Assembly (NCBI GenBank): GCA_024686085.1
Contig: JAIBDT010000030.1
Coordinates: 1 to 33,596 of the forward strand
Direction of reading: 5' to 3'
DNA: 33,596 nt
Origin: Loktanella sp.
GTDB lineage: Bacteria; Pseudomonadota; Alphaproteobacteria; Rhodobacterales; Rhodobacteraceae
How positions within the stretch are numbered: the stretch's first letter is position 1; every line of letters starts with the position of its first letter. The notes under the pieces are model-generated. The model made no database searches. It saw nothing but the letters and a program-made list of their open reading frames with translations, and was not told the DNA's origin. A program made the position numbers and the translations under genes. Positions 1 through 6,922 of this stretch are shown one piece after another.

Positions 1-33
1 CGCCACTTGTTTGCACAGCGCCTTTGCAGGCGG

Positions 34-768
34 TTAGGCATAGATTCGGGTCACGTCCGCTGTGAATACATACCCAATGCCACGAATCGTTTTGATCAGT
101 TTTGGGTGGGCAGGGTCGCGCTCGATCTTCTTGCGTAATCGTGCAATCTGATTGTCCACCGTGCGGTCAAGCGGTGCATATTCATGGCCGCCGATCAACT
201 CCATCAGCTGATCCCGCGACAGAGTGCGCTTTGGGCGATCCAGAAAGACTTGCAGCAGCTTAGACTCGCGGCCCGTCAACGTGATCGGCGCACCGTCTCG
301 CCCCGCCAATCCAAACTGATCAGGGGTTGCGACCAGCCCGTCAAACGCGATCTTTGGGCTTTTGGTCTCCGAGGACGTGGCCTCTGGCTGGGCCTCACCT
401 AACGCCGTTCTGCGCAAAACGCTCTTGACCCGCGCGATCACCTCCCGCACATGAAACGGCTTTACGATATAGTCGTCCGCGCCGATCTCAAGGCCCACAA
501 TTCGGTCAATAAGGTCTGCTTTTCCCGTCACCATCACAATGGGAACAGTCGATATCCGGCGAATTGCACGCGCGATTTCAAGCCCGTCATCAGGTCCCAA
601 CTGCAAATCCAAAGTGATCAGATCTGGCGCCTTTGCCTCAATCTTGGCTAGCGTTTCGGACATGCTAGATGCCTCGGACACAAGGTATGATTCGCCCTCA
701 AGACACCTGCGCAGCACCGTCCTGATTTTGGGATCGTCATCGACAATAAGTATACGCGTTCCAATCAA
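34..768 (-). CDS. OmpR/PhoB-type response regulator (orphan)
   Basis: Two-domain DNA-binding response regulator. The N-terminal receiver domain shows the acidic pair and phospho-acceptor region (ILIVDDD, then DLITLDLQLGPDDG) and the conserved Thr/Lys area (MVTGKAD, YIVKPF). The C-terminal part is an OmpR-type winged helix (LTGRESKLLQVFLDRP, then RTVDNQIARLRKKIERDP and IRGIGYVF). I place the start at the TTG at 768, because AGGAAAGGA lies just upstream and the receiver begins directly after it; another in-frame TTG 36 bases upstream has no good ribosome binding site. No histidine kinase gene is adjacent; the gene is divergent from the FNR/FixK-type regulator, so the two may share a control region. 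The only kinase in the window is the large hybrid at 28 kb, and a link to it is only inference. FixJ itself has a LuxR-type output, so this is not FixJ. Confidence 0.9.
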   Translation of the reverse strand: MIGTRILIVDDDPKIRTVLRRCLEGESYLVSEASSMSETLAKIEAKAPDLITLDLQLGPDDGLEIARAIRRISTVPIVMVTGKADLIDRIVGLEIGADDYIVKPFHVREVIARVKSVLRRTALGEAQPEATSSETKSPKIAFDGLVATPDQFGLAGRDGAPITLTGRESKLLQVFLDRPKRTLSRDQLMELIGGHEYAPLDRTVDNQIARLRKKIERDPAHPKLIKTIRGIGYVFTADVTRIYA

Positions 769-954
769 GGTATGTCCTTTCCTAGCCTCAAAATAATTCG
801 GCAAAAAAAAGTACTCGTAAGAACTGACATGGCGTTAAGTAACAGGCTAACATCTCAAACACATTGATACAATTTATTACACTTCGATACCTTCTCGCTG
901 AAGCCGCCGCGACACACCCACCCTAGGTTGTACGGATCATTGGGGAAGAAAAAA
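769..954. promoter_or_regulatory. Divergent intergenic region between two regulators
   Basis: This 186-base stretch separates the minus-strand response regulator from the plus-strand FNR/FixK-type gene and must hold both promoters. It is AT-rich around 830-890. It holds a TTGATACAATTTAT sequence near 866, which resembles only the left half of an FNR box, so autoregulation is possible but weakly supported. No clean -35/-10 pair was assigned. Confidence 0.4.
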
Positions 955-1626
955 ATGTATGTAACACTGCAAAACGGTGACAACTGCTCGCCAGATCAGC
1001 CACTAACCAAATCAAGATCGCCCGTCACGTTTCGGCGGAATCTTACGAAGGGGGACCACCTCTTTCGCGAAGCAGACCAAGCGAAAAGCATATTTGAGAT
1101 TGAATCCGGCGTTCTGCGCCTGACTCGTGTGATGGTGGACGGGCGGCGGCAAGTGATCGCATTCGGCTATCCGGGTGATGTCGTGGGCTTTCCAAGCAGT
1201 AATTGTTATCATAGTGATTGCGATGCGCTGACCCCTGCGACGCTTTTCGTTTACAGTCGCGATGCGCTCGAACGTGAGTCGGGAGATGTGGTACTTCATA
1301 GACGTCTGCTTCAGGCTGCATTGGCCGAGATTAGCGGCATGCAAGATCACTTTCTAATGCTGGGTCGCAAGTCGGCAAGCGAACGGGTCGCATCCTTCTT
1401 GATGACGATTAACGAACGCGTCGGCAGCCCCATTGGGCATTACGACCAATTTACGCTGCCAATGGATAGATCGGATATTGCCGACTTTTTGGGTCTCAGC
1501 ACCGAGACCGTCTGCCGCGCCATATCGCAATTGCGGAAATCCAATATCATCACGCTGGAAAATAGCCATACGGTCATCATTCTTAAACCCGCAGCACTCG
1601 GCGCGATTGCAGATTTCGTCAAATAG
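955..1626 (+). CDS. Crp/Fnr-family transcription regulator, FixK/FNR-like DNA-binding type
   Basis: Cyclic-nucleotide-binding-like beta-roll (about residues 25-130) followed by a Crp-type helix-turn-helix (about 165-205). The recognition helix reads LSTETVCRAISQL. Its Glu and Arg sit in the E..(S/C)R pattern typical of regulators that bind TTGAT-N4-ATCAA, and nine such sites occur in this window. The N-terminus has one cysteine (NCSPD) and another pair lies mid-protein (SNCYHSDC), but there is no FNR-style four-cysteine cluster. A FixK-like role without direct oxygen sensing is therefore more likely than true FNR; a DNR-type NO sensor is an alternative. The start is the ATG at 955, preceded by GGGGAAG; a TTG at 928 is possible but less likely. 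Confidence 0.9.
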   Translation: MYVTLQNGDNCSPDQPLTKSRSPVTFRRNLTKGDHLFREADQAKSIFEIESGVLRLTRVMVDGRRQVIAFGYPGDVVGFPSSNCYHSDCDALTPATLFVYSRDALERESGDVVLHRRLLQAALAEISGMQDHFLMLGRKSASERVASFLMTINERVGSPIGHYDQFTLPMDRSDIADFLGLSTETVCRAISQLRKSNIITLENSHTVIILKPAALGAIADFVK

Positions 1627-1942
1627 GGCCTTGGGCGTTGTAAACTGACATGACGGTTTCGCCCTGCATGGGGATTTGATTGGCGGCATAATTCGCGAAA
1701 GCGGATGATCGGTCTTTGTCACTCGACAGGGTGCCAAGATCGAAACAGTGTCTTGCAGTCGGATGCAAAACATTGGCGGAAATGATCGTGAGCGAGGCCC
1801 ATGGACTTTGATCTGTCCTGACTGTTCCGGTGGCCTCTGGTAAGCCCCGCGATCATTGGCCGTCTATCGGCTCCGCCAGCACCACAGATTTGTTCATAAC
1901 CGCAAATTTGCCTGCGCTCTACACTAGTTAAGCTATTGAATT
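1627..1942. other. Intergenic region between the regulator and repC
   Basis: About 316 bases separate the ends of two convergent genes. I find no convincing ORF or U-tailed terminator. A short perfect palindrome GCAAATTTGC lies at 1902-1911, close to the parS-like palindrome inside the end of repC. No function can be assigned from sequence alone. Confidence 0.4.
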
Positions 1943-3031
1943 TCAACATTTTAAACAATTGTCAGCTGACAATAAGCGTCTGTTTACAATCGCATCCAAT
2001 AGTGGACGCACCGAAAACGCGCCACTGCGCGCTGTTTGTGTTAATCGGCGCAGGTATCCGCCCGGATTATGGATTTCACCCATCCTCTCCAGCATGCAAA
2101 GCACCACTATCGCTGCATGTTTCGTTCCCATCTGCGCCATCGCATCTTTGAATACTGGTGGGTCAATTCCCATCATCCCCGTAAGCCGGTCAGCAATGCC
2201 AATCACATCGGTCCAATGCGTAACAGGCTCGGGATAGTAACTCTTATATTCTGTGCAAACCGACAGCACCTTCAAGAGCGCGGAATCCGCAGTTTCATCT
2301 TCACTGTGATTTCTTTTTTTATGGACGACATTTTGCGTAACGTCCGCTTCAGAGTCAGAACTAATTATATATTCATACTCTATGTGCCGCTCATTTTGAT
2401 CGTCAGTGGTGCTCATTTGCGTTGCCACAGCCTCCTCCAATCGGGTGATCATATCTGTCAATGCCCCCGCCTCGGGCTTACGGCGCAGGACCTGACGCGC
2501 CTCATCGCCAAGCGGTGTCTCAATCACCAGCTGCCGCAACCGCCCGACTTCGGCACGCAAGCTCATGAGCGCCTCATGCGCCCTGCCCGCCCGCTCTGCT
2601 GTCTGCCGCAGATAGGCTATCTGCACTGCCAGAGGCGAGAGATCAAACCCAAACGCGATCTGTCCACCCTGCCCGTTCCGACGCGCAAATCGCTTCCTAT
2701 TGGCGCTGTCATGGCGGCTGACAATTCCGAGTTCCACGAGCTTTGCAAGATGACGCCGCAGCGTGCTATCCGGCATCCCATTGAGCCGATCTGAAAGTGT
2801 CCGATTAGACGGGAAGACAATCGCGCTGCGTGGCTGTGGTGCAATCATTCGCTGGGGCAAGAACGTCATCAGCGCCTTCAGCACACCCAATGTGCGGTGT
2901 GTTACATCAAACGCCGCCGCCGCGTCGGTCAGCGCCTTGAGCGCATCCCACTTATCTACCATCAATTCTTCTGATTTCATTTGAACAGCCGTAACGGGCC
3001 GCCCAAACGCTGTTTGGGTCGTATGTTTCAT
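1943..3031 (-). CDS. repC: RepC plasmid replication initiator
   Basis: Replication initiator of the repABC family, which binds the origin (in known members located inside repC). The N-terminal winged-helix region is clear: ALKALTDAAAAFDVTHRT, then a long stretch containing FPSNRTLSDRLNGMP and RRHLAKLVELGIVSRHDS (about residues 70-120). The middle is helical and the C-terminal part (LLKVLSVCTEYKSYYPEP onward) matches the conserved RepC C-domain layout. At 362 residues it is slightly short for the family (about 400). It is the last gene of repA-repB-repC on the minus strand. A 148-base gap to repB carries the ctRNA gene, and the last coding bases hold a parS-like palindrome. The ribosome binding site in front of the ATG is weak, as expected where translation is controlled by the antisense RNA. 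Confidence 0.92.
   Translation of the reverse strand: MKHTTQTAFGRPVTAVQMKSEELMVDKWDALKALTDAAAAFDVTHRTLGVLKALMTFLPQRMIAPQPRSAIVFPSNRTLSDRLNGMPDSTLRRHLAKLVELGIVSRHDSANRKRFARRNGQGGQIAFGFDLSPLAVQIAYLRQTAERAGRAHEALMSLRAEVGRLRQLVIETPLGDEARQVLRRKPEAGALTDMITRLEEAVATQMSTTDDQNERHIEYEYIISSDSEADVTQNVVHKKRNHSEDETADSALLKVLSVCTEYKSYYPEPVTHWTDVIGIADRLTGMMGIDPPVFKDAMAQMGTKHAAIVVLCMLERMGEIHNPGGYLRRLTQTARSGAFSVRPLLDAIVNRRLLSADNCLKC
1958..1973. promoter_or_regulatory. Candidate parS centromere (perfect 16-bp palindrome)
   Basis: The sequence ATTGTCAGCTGACAAT is a perfect palindrome. Its inner 14 bases fit the alphaproteobacterial repABC parS pattern GTTNNCNGCNGNNAAC, including the central GC; only the outermost pair differs (A/T instead of G/C). 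It lies inside the last codons of repC, a place where known repABC plasmids carry partition palindromes. RepB (3180-4175) would be the binding protein. I did not find a second copy in the window. Confidence 0.6.
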
Positions 3032-3062
3032 TTTGTGTTCACGAAAGACAACAGATCCTAGG

Positions 3063-3081
3063 CTCTTCGCGGAGCGAAGAG
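3063..3081 (-). promoter_or_regulatory. Perfect stem-loop in the repB-repC leader
   Basis: CTCTTCGC at 3063-3070 and GCGAAGAG at 3074-3081 form an 8-bp stem with a 3-base loop. On the mRNA strand it lies downstream of the ctRNA target and about 30 bases before the repC start. In the repABC control model, binding of the antisense RNA favours a structure that blocks repC expression; this hairpin is a candidate for that element, though by itself it has no U-tail. Confidence 0.5.
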
Positions 3082-3111
3082 TTGACAGAGCTGCCAGTTA
3101 AGGAGTATTTC
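3082..3111 (+). promoter_or_regulatory. Promoter of the counter-transcribed RNA
   Basis: A consensus -35 box TTGACA (3082-3087) is followed after 18 bases by TATTTC (3106-3111), on the strand opposite to repABC. The predicted transcription start at about 3118 would give a transcript ending at the U-tailed hairpin at 3135-3171. The strong -35 match fits the constitutive promoters of known repABC antisense RNAs. Confidence 0.6.
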
Positions 3112-3117
3112 GAAGGT

Positions 3118-3171
3118 GCAAAGCTCGAAATTGGCCTTCTGGGATTTTTCCTAGGGGGTCTTTTTCTTTTT
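3118..3171 (+). ncRNA. Counter-transcribed antisense RNA (incA/ctRNA type) between repB and repC
   Basis: A short plus-strand transcript of about 54 bases is predicted between repB and repC, opposite in direction to the operon. It has a promoter (TTGACA-18-TATTTC) and a strong intrinsic terminator at its end. The position, orientation and length match the small antisense RNAs that repress RepC synthesis and set copy number and incompatibility in repABC plasmids. The exact 5' end is inferred from the promoter spacing. Confidence 0.65.
3135..3171 (+). terminator. Intrinsic terminator of the ctRNA
   Basis: CCTTCTGGGA (3135-3144) pairs along its full length (10 pairs, three G-U) with TCCTAGGGGG (3149-3158) around a TTTT loop. 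The T-rich tail TCTTTTTCTTTT follows immediately. The U-tract is on the plus-strand side only, so the terminator belongs to the antisense RNA rather than to repB mRNA. Confidence 0.7.
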
Positions 3172-3179
3172 GGTTGTCC

Positions 3180-4175
3180 CTACTCTCGTGCCTCCTGTTT
3201 TGTGTTGCGTACTCGATCGTCTTCCGACCGCTCGTTTTTCCAGCGGTCGTGAAGGTCAGCCAGTAGCGCCTCGGCATTGCTGGCGATCCATGTATCAAAT
3301 CCATCTGCGGTGCGGGCAGGTATGTTCAAAGTCACCCCCCGCGCAGTGGTACGAATATCGGCCAAGGCGCGACCCTCAGTATCGCGCAGTGTGCGGGGTT
3401 TGGCTGCGGCAGGCCTCGGCGCCTTTGGTGTCTGCGTGGCGCGCTTGTAAACTGCCTCAAAACGGGCATCGGAATTCAATTCAGCATAGTCGGGCGTTTT
3501 CATCAAAGCCGCCGCTCGGCCCCGCGCACTGTCCTCCTCTAGCGCCGCCGCAAGTGCCGTCCAGCGGTCGCGGCCAATGCTCGGCGCAGAGCCGATTTCG
3601 CGCAGAAAGGGCAGGGGGAATGCGGTGCCAACCTTAAGAAGCCGCGATACCATCGGCAAATCAATCGACAACGCCGCCGCAATTGTCGGCCGGTCATAAT
3701 TCATCGACTGCAATTGCGTCGCAAAAGACGCCTTCTCTATAAAGCTAAGATCTTGGCGTGCGGTGTTTTCTTGGCCTTGCGCCATTACCAAATCATGATC
3801 GTCAAGCTGTCGGATCATTGCTTTGACGGGCAGGCCCAATTCTTTGAGCGCAGCCAAGCGGCGACGGCCATAAACAATCTCGAACCTGCCTTGCAGAGTC
3901 TTATTTGGTCGCAAAAGGACGGGGACTTGTTGCCCATAAGCGGCAAGGCTTTCCTTCAACTGGCGCTGCGCGGCGGGATCAATGCCCAGGCGGTCTTCGA
4001 CACCTGCATCATCAATCAGATTGAAGTCGATTTCCTGCACCGCATTGTCCTGTAATTTGGACAGTGACGACTGCAACGCCCCCACGGCACCGCGCGCGCG
4101 CACAGGGGATTTGTCTGGCGCAGCAGGGCGTGGTTGCTTTGTGATATCGGTGCTTAAGATGCCTTTGCGTGCCAT
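3180..4175 (-). CDS. repB: RepB, ParB-family partition protein
   Basis: Centromere-binding partition protein, 331 residues, the usual size for RepB. The ParB nuclease-like domain spans about residues 50-140: the box with YGRRRLAALKELG, then QGQENTARQDLSFIEKA. A helix-turn-helix region follows (RPTIAAALSIDLPMVSRLLKVG, about 155-185). It directly abuts repA: the repA stop codon is immediately followed by the repB ATG, so the two are almost certainly co-transcribed and possibly translationally coupled. The likely DNA target is the palindrome at 1958-1973. The basic, proline-rich N-terminus (first 35 residues) corresponds to the part that contacts RepA in related proteins. Confidence 0.93.
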   Translation of the reverse strand: MARKGILSTDITKQPRPAAPDKSPVRARGAVGALQSSLSKLQDNAVQEIDFNLIDDAGVEDRLGIDPAAQRQLKESLAAYGQQVPVLLRPNKTLQGRFEIVYGRRRLAALKELGLPVKAMIRQLDDHDLVMAQGQENTARQDLSFIEKASFATQLQSMNYDRPTIAAALSIDLPMVSRLLKVGTAFPLPFLREIGSAPSIGRDRWTALAAALEEDSARGRAAALMKTPDYAELNSDARFEAVYKRATQTPKAPRPAAAKPRTLRDTEGRALADIRTTARGVTLNIPARTADGFDTWIASNAEALLADLHDRWKNERSEDDRVRNTKQEARE

Positions 4176-5360
4176 TTAACGTCCCCATGCTTTATGAAGA
4201 AGCAATTCAATTTCATCATTTACCAGATTCAATGAATCGAGCGCACGATCATAGGTATTGCGGTGGAATTGTGCCCGTTCGACCTCAAATATTGTCTGCT
4301 GTGTCAGGCCCGCATCCGAAATCGCCGTCGACTTCAGCATGGGCGCGATCATGACCTCATCGCCGAACAATTGCCGCAAGAACGCGACGACCTGCTGTTG
4401 CGGTCCGTCGTTCGGCTCATAGCGGTTAATCAGGAAGCGCAGGAAATCAAATTCCATGTTTGCCCCCGCGTTAGACACGACATCAAGCAGGTCCGCGCTC
4501 ATCTGGAGAAACTGCGACATAGACGCGACATCAAGCATGTTGGGCACAATCGTGATCAAAACACCCGTAGAAGCACAGAGCGCCGACATCGTCAGATAGC
4601 CAAGCTGCGGCGGGCAGTCAAAGATAATGACGTCGTAATTCGCCTCAACTTCCTGCAAGGCTGCGGCCATTCGGGCGTAAAACGCCGGCTGGATATTCTT
4701 GCGCAACGCTTGCGGCGTCTCATGCTCGAATTCCTGCAAAAGCAGTCCACCTGGGGCTAGGTCAATGCCCGTGAAATACGTTTTCTGGATGATCTGCGAG
4801 AAGGGCAGGGGGTCCTCATAGCGGATGGCATCGTAAATCGTCCCGGAGTCAATGAAATCGAGTTCGGGTGTATAGCCAAACAGCGTTGTCATCGAGGCTT
4901 GCGGGTCGATATCAACCGCCAAAACCCGATAACCCCGCAGCGCGAGGCGTTGCGCGGTATGTACAGAGCTGGTGGTCTTGCCCGAGCCGCCTTTGAAGTT
5001 CAGAAAAGATAAAACCTGCACCTTATCGCCAGCCTGCCGGCCGCGCATATAGGTCCCCTTATTCTTCGCGGTCGTCTCGAGAATTTTGCGAATTTCAAGA
5101 ATGTTCTCGCCCGAATAATGGCGTCTTCCCCCCGCAGTAGACTCTACATCAGGGATTTTTTCGTCAAAATGCAGTTTGCGTAAAAAGCTCGTTGAGATCC
5201 CCAATAGCTCCGCCGTCTCGCCCGCGCTAAACTGCCGTAATTCCTTGCGCGCATCGGGAGCAAAAACCTTAAGCATATGGCTTTGAAGCGCCGCACTCAG
5301 GTCTTCCGCATTCTCACGAATACGTTTATTGATATGGAAAGTCTCCTGCTCGGGCACCAT
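4176..5360 (-). CDS. repA: RepA, ParA-family partition ATPase
   Basis: Partition ATPase and autorepressor of repABC. An N-terminal MerR-like helix-turn-helix (QFSAGETAELLGISTSFLRKL) is followed by the deviant Walker A motif FKGGSGKTT (about residue 122), the switch region VDIDPQASMTTLFG, and IIFDCPPQLG as Walker B. I chose the ATG at 5360, which gives about 394 residues, the normal RepA length. The frame stays open upstream to a TTG at 5471 (37 more residues), but that extension is Lys/Asn-rich, looks unlike RepA and lacks a ribosome binding site. It is the first gene of the operon and is followed without a gap by repB. Confidence 0.92.
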   Translation of the reverse strand: MVPEQETFHINKRIRENAEDLSAALQSHMLKVFAPDARKELRQFSAGETAELLGISTSFLRKLHFDEKIPDVESTAGGRRHYSGENILEIRKILETTAKNKGTYMRGRQAGDKVQVLSFLNFKGGSGKTTSSVHTAQRLALRGYRVLAVDIDPQASMTTLFGYTPELDFIDSGTIYDAIRYEDPLPFSQIIQKTYFTGIDLAPGGLLLQEFEHETPQALRKNIQPAFYARMAAALQEVEANYDVIIFDCPPQLGYLTMSALCASTGVLITIVPNMLDVASMSQFLQMSADLLDVVSNAGANMEFDFLRFLINRYEPNDGPQQQVVAFLRQLFGDEVMIAPMLKSTAISDAGLTQQTIFEVERAQFHRNTYDRALDSLNLVNDEIELLLHKAWGR

Positions 5361-5584
5361 CAAATTCACCGCTTTCTTAGTAACGCTATTCTTCGGCAGC
5401 GTCTTATTTATCGTTTCTTTAACCTGAGACTGAGATTCGTGCAACCGATTCCTACTTCCGACCGGCACCAACCCTTCGCGGCATCACGCTACATCTGGTA
5501 GAATCGGTGCGTGTGTCGTGCACGGAGTGTGACTTCCTCTATTGCGGCTGTCGTGCGGTGCAAACCAGCCCCCTGCAGTGCTGA

Positions 5585-5598
5585 TTGACTTTGATCAA
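5585..5598. promoter_or_regulatory. FNR/FixK box 1 (TTGACTTTGATCAA)
   Basis: Matches TTGAY-N4-RTCAA in full. It ends 80 bases before the GTG of the DUF2267 gene, a distance that suits an activator site near -41 with a short leader. It probably controls DUF2267 and the following host-attachment-family gene. Confidence 0.75.
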
Positions 5599-5678
5599 TG
5601 GCGCGCGGGGCATTGTGTCGTAGCGTTCTCCGGCGGCTCTTGCCAAAGGCATACCCGCCTAAAAAAGGAGAGAATACG

Positions 5679-6110
5679 GTGTCAAAAAAAGGTTTAGAAG
5701 TCTTCGACCGCACAGTGCAAGAAAGCCACGAGTGGGTGAACGAGCTTGCGGAGAGGCTTGATTGGGCGAGCCACCGTGACGCCTTGCGCATGATGCGTAG
5801 CGTCCTGCATCTGATCAGGGATCATCTGCCAAATGATGAATCGGCGCAATTCTCAGCCCAACTCCCGATCCTCATCAGAGGCATGTATTTTGAAGGCTGG
5901 CAGCCGAAAAACACGCCGATCAAGGCGCGTCGCGCGGACCAGTTCATCGCGACCATTGAGGGTGAGGTCGGCAATGTTCTGGATTACCGTGGCCCAGAGG
6001 ACATCACGGCGGTGTTTAAGCTTATTAATGCGCGGATATCGCGTGGAGAAGTCGCCGACGTCCGCGCTAACCTTTCGGTCGAACTCCAAAACCTATGGCC
6101 TGCGCCTTGA
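5679..6110 (+). CDS. DUF2267 protein
   Basis: Small helical protein of the DUF2267 family (about 143 residues), of unknown biochemical role and often found in stress or low-oxygen gene sets of alphaproteobacteria. Family-like features are the pattern VNELAERLDWASHRDALRMMRSVLHLIRDHLP, then QLPILIRGMYFEGW, and a C-terminal FKLINARISRGEVADVRANL segment. The start is the GTG at 5679, preceded at ideal distance by AAAAAAGGAG; the frame is open upstream to 5598, but that part has no ribosome binding site and overlaps the FNR box. The host-attachment-family gene starts 63 bases downstream on the same strand, so the two are probably one unit under box 1. Confidence 0.85.
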   Translation: MSKKGLEVFDRTVQESHEWVNELAERLDWASHRDALRMMRSVLHLIRDHLPNDESAQFSAQLPILIRGMYFEGWQPKNTPIKARRADQFIATIEGEVGNVLDYRGPEDITAVFKLINARISRGEVADVRANLSVELQNLWPAP

Positions 6111-6173
6111 TTAACGCTGGGCGCACCCGGTTTTTCGCGATACTTTTTTGAACTCGAACCTTGGAGAAAACCC

Positions 6174-6611
6174 ATGAAAGCCTTAAGAACTTGGGTCCTG
6201 TTAGCAGATGCACGGCGTGCTCATGTGATGTCCTATGACATCCCCAGCAAGCGGCTCGTCCCAGTGGAAGGGGCGGAATGGACCGCCGAACCACCAGCGG
6301 AATATTCCGACGAGGCGGGCGTTATGCCGTCTCGAACTGGCTCAGGTCGTGCCTCGATATCCCGTCCGGATCCAGCGCTGCAGGCGGAGGTGTCCTTTGC
6401 AAAATACCTTGTTAGTCAATTGAATGCGGCCCGCACCAAGGCGCGGTTTGACAAATTGATCGTTGTCGCCGCCCCACATATGCTTGGCGTGTTGCGCGCG
6501 CACATGACCCCAGAACTTCAAGCCCTTATAGGCGCAGAACTGGACAAGGATCTTACGCAAAGTGATCACGACAAGCTGATGCGGTCGCTTGCAGATGTCT
6601 TTCCGGTTTAA
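6174..6611 (+). CDS. Host-attachment-family protein (baeRF/eRF1-like fold)
   Basis: A 145-residue protein of the 'required for attachment to host cells' family, which is related to the central domain of archaeal/eukaryotic release factors (baeRF group). Visible hallmarks are TWVLLADARRAHVMSYD at the N-terminus, the central FAKYLVSQLNAARTKARFDKLIVVAAPHMLGVLR, and ELDKDLTQSDHDKLMRSLADVFP at the C-terminus. ADARRA and DLTQ are the usual signature positions. The family name comes from one plant-associated bacterium; the biochemical role is unknown. GGAG precedes the ATG (CTTGGAGAAAACCC). It lies 63 bases behind the DUF2267 gene, probably under the same FNR box. Confidence 0.85.
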   Translation: MKALRTWVLLADARRAHVMSYDIPSKRLVPVEGAEWTAEPPAEYSDEAGVMPSRTGSGRASISRPDPALQAEVSFAKYLVSQLNAARTKARFDKLIVVAAPHMLGVLRAHMTPELQALIGAELDKDLTQSDHDKLMRSLADVFPV

Positions 6612-6665
6612 GGTAAAAGCCGCCGGTGTGGGAGCAGCGCGTTTTTGGACAAAATTTGTGAGAAG

Positions 6666-6679
6666 TTGATTTGGATCGC
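6666..6679. promoter_or_regulatory. Decayed FNR-like box in front of the DUF302 remnant
   Basis: TTGATTTGGATCGC keeps the full left half-site TTGAT and the first three bases of the right half (ATC), but the final AA has become GC. It ends 35 bases before the ATG of the DUF302 remnant. I read it as a site that has decayed along with its gene; it could also be chance. Confidence 0.35.
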
Positions 6680-6714
6680 TGCCGCACACGCGCTCAAACC
6701 CCAAGGACATCACA

Positions 6715-6912
6715 ATGACTTGCCCGATCAACCGCGTTTTCGACGGGGCCACGACGATGAAAACGATGTTGGGTGTGACGGTGCCGGTAACCCGGAAAAT
6801 GGGCTATTAGGCCATCGGGTTGGAACCCGTGCGTTGTGGCATGTTACCGTGCAACGTGATCATGCGTGCGGTTGCGGGTGGCGTCGAGGTCAGTGCCGTT
6901 GCCGCGATGTAG
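6715..6912 (+). pseudogene. DUF302-family gene remnant
   Basis: The frame starting at the ATG at 6715 (after CCAAGGACATCACA) encodes a DUF302-like N-terminus, CPINRVFDG, then jumps to a segment resembling the middle of the family (TMKTMLGVTVPVTRKMGY). It meets an in-frame TAG at 6808-6810 and resumes in the same frame with AIGLEP, then MLPCNVIMRAVAGGVEVSAV, the characteristic DUF302 C-terminal motif (family form LPCNVVVR), ending at TAG 6910-6912. The total is 65 codons against about 130 in intact members. The gene has therefore lost internal segments in frame and gained a stop. Function is almost certainly lost. Confidence 0.65.
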
Positions 6913-6922
6913 GGATGTCTCG

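Noticed and set aside
841-900. TTGATACAATTTAT as a tenth FNR box
   Set aside because: Only the left half-site matches; the right half is TTTAT, not RTCAA.
5361-5471. N-terminal extension of RepA
   Set aside because: It needs a TTG start without ribosome binding site, and the extra residues do not resemble RepA.
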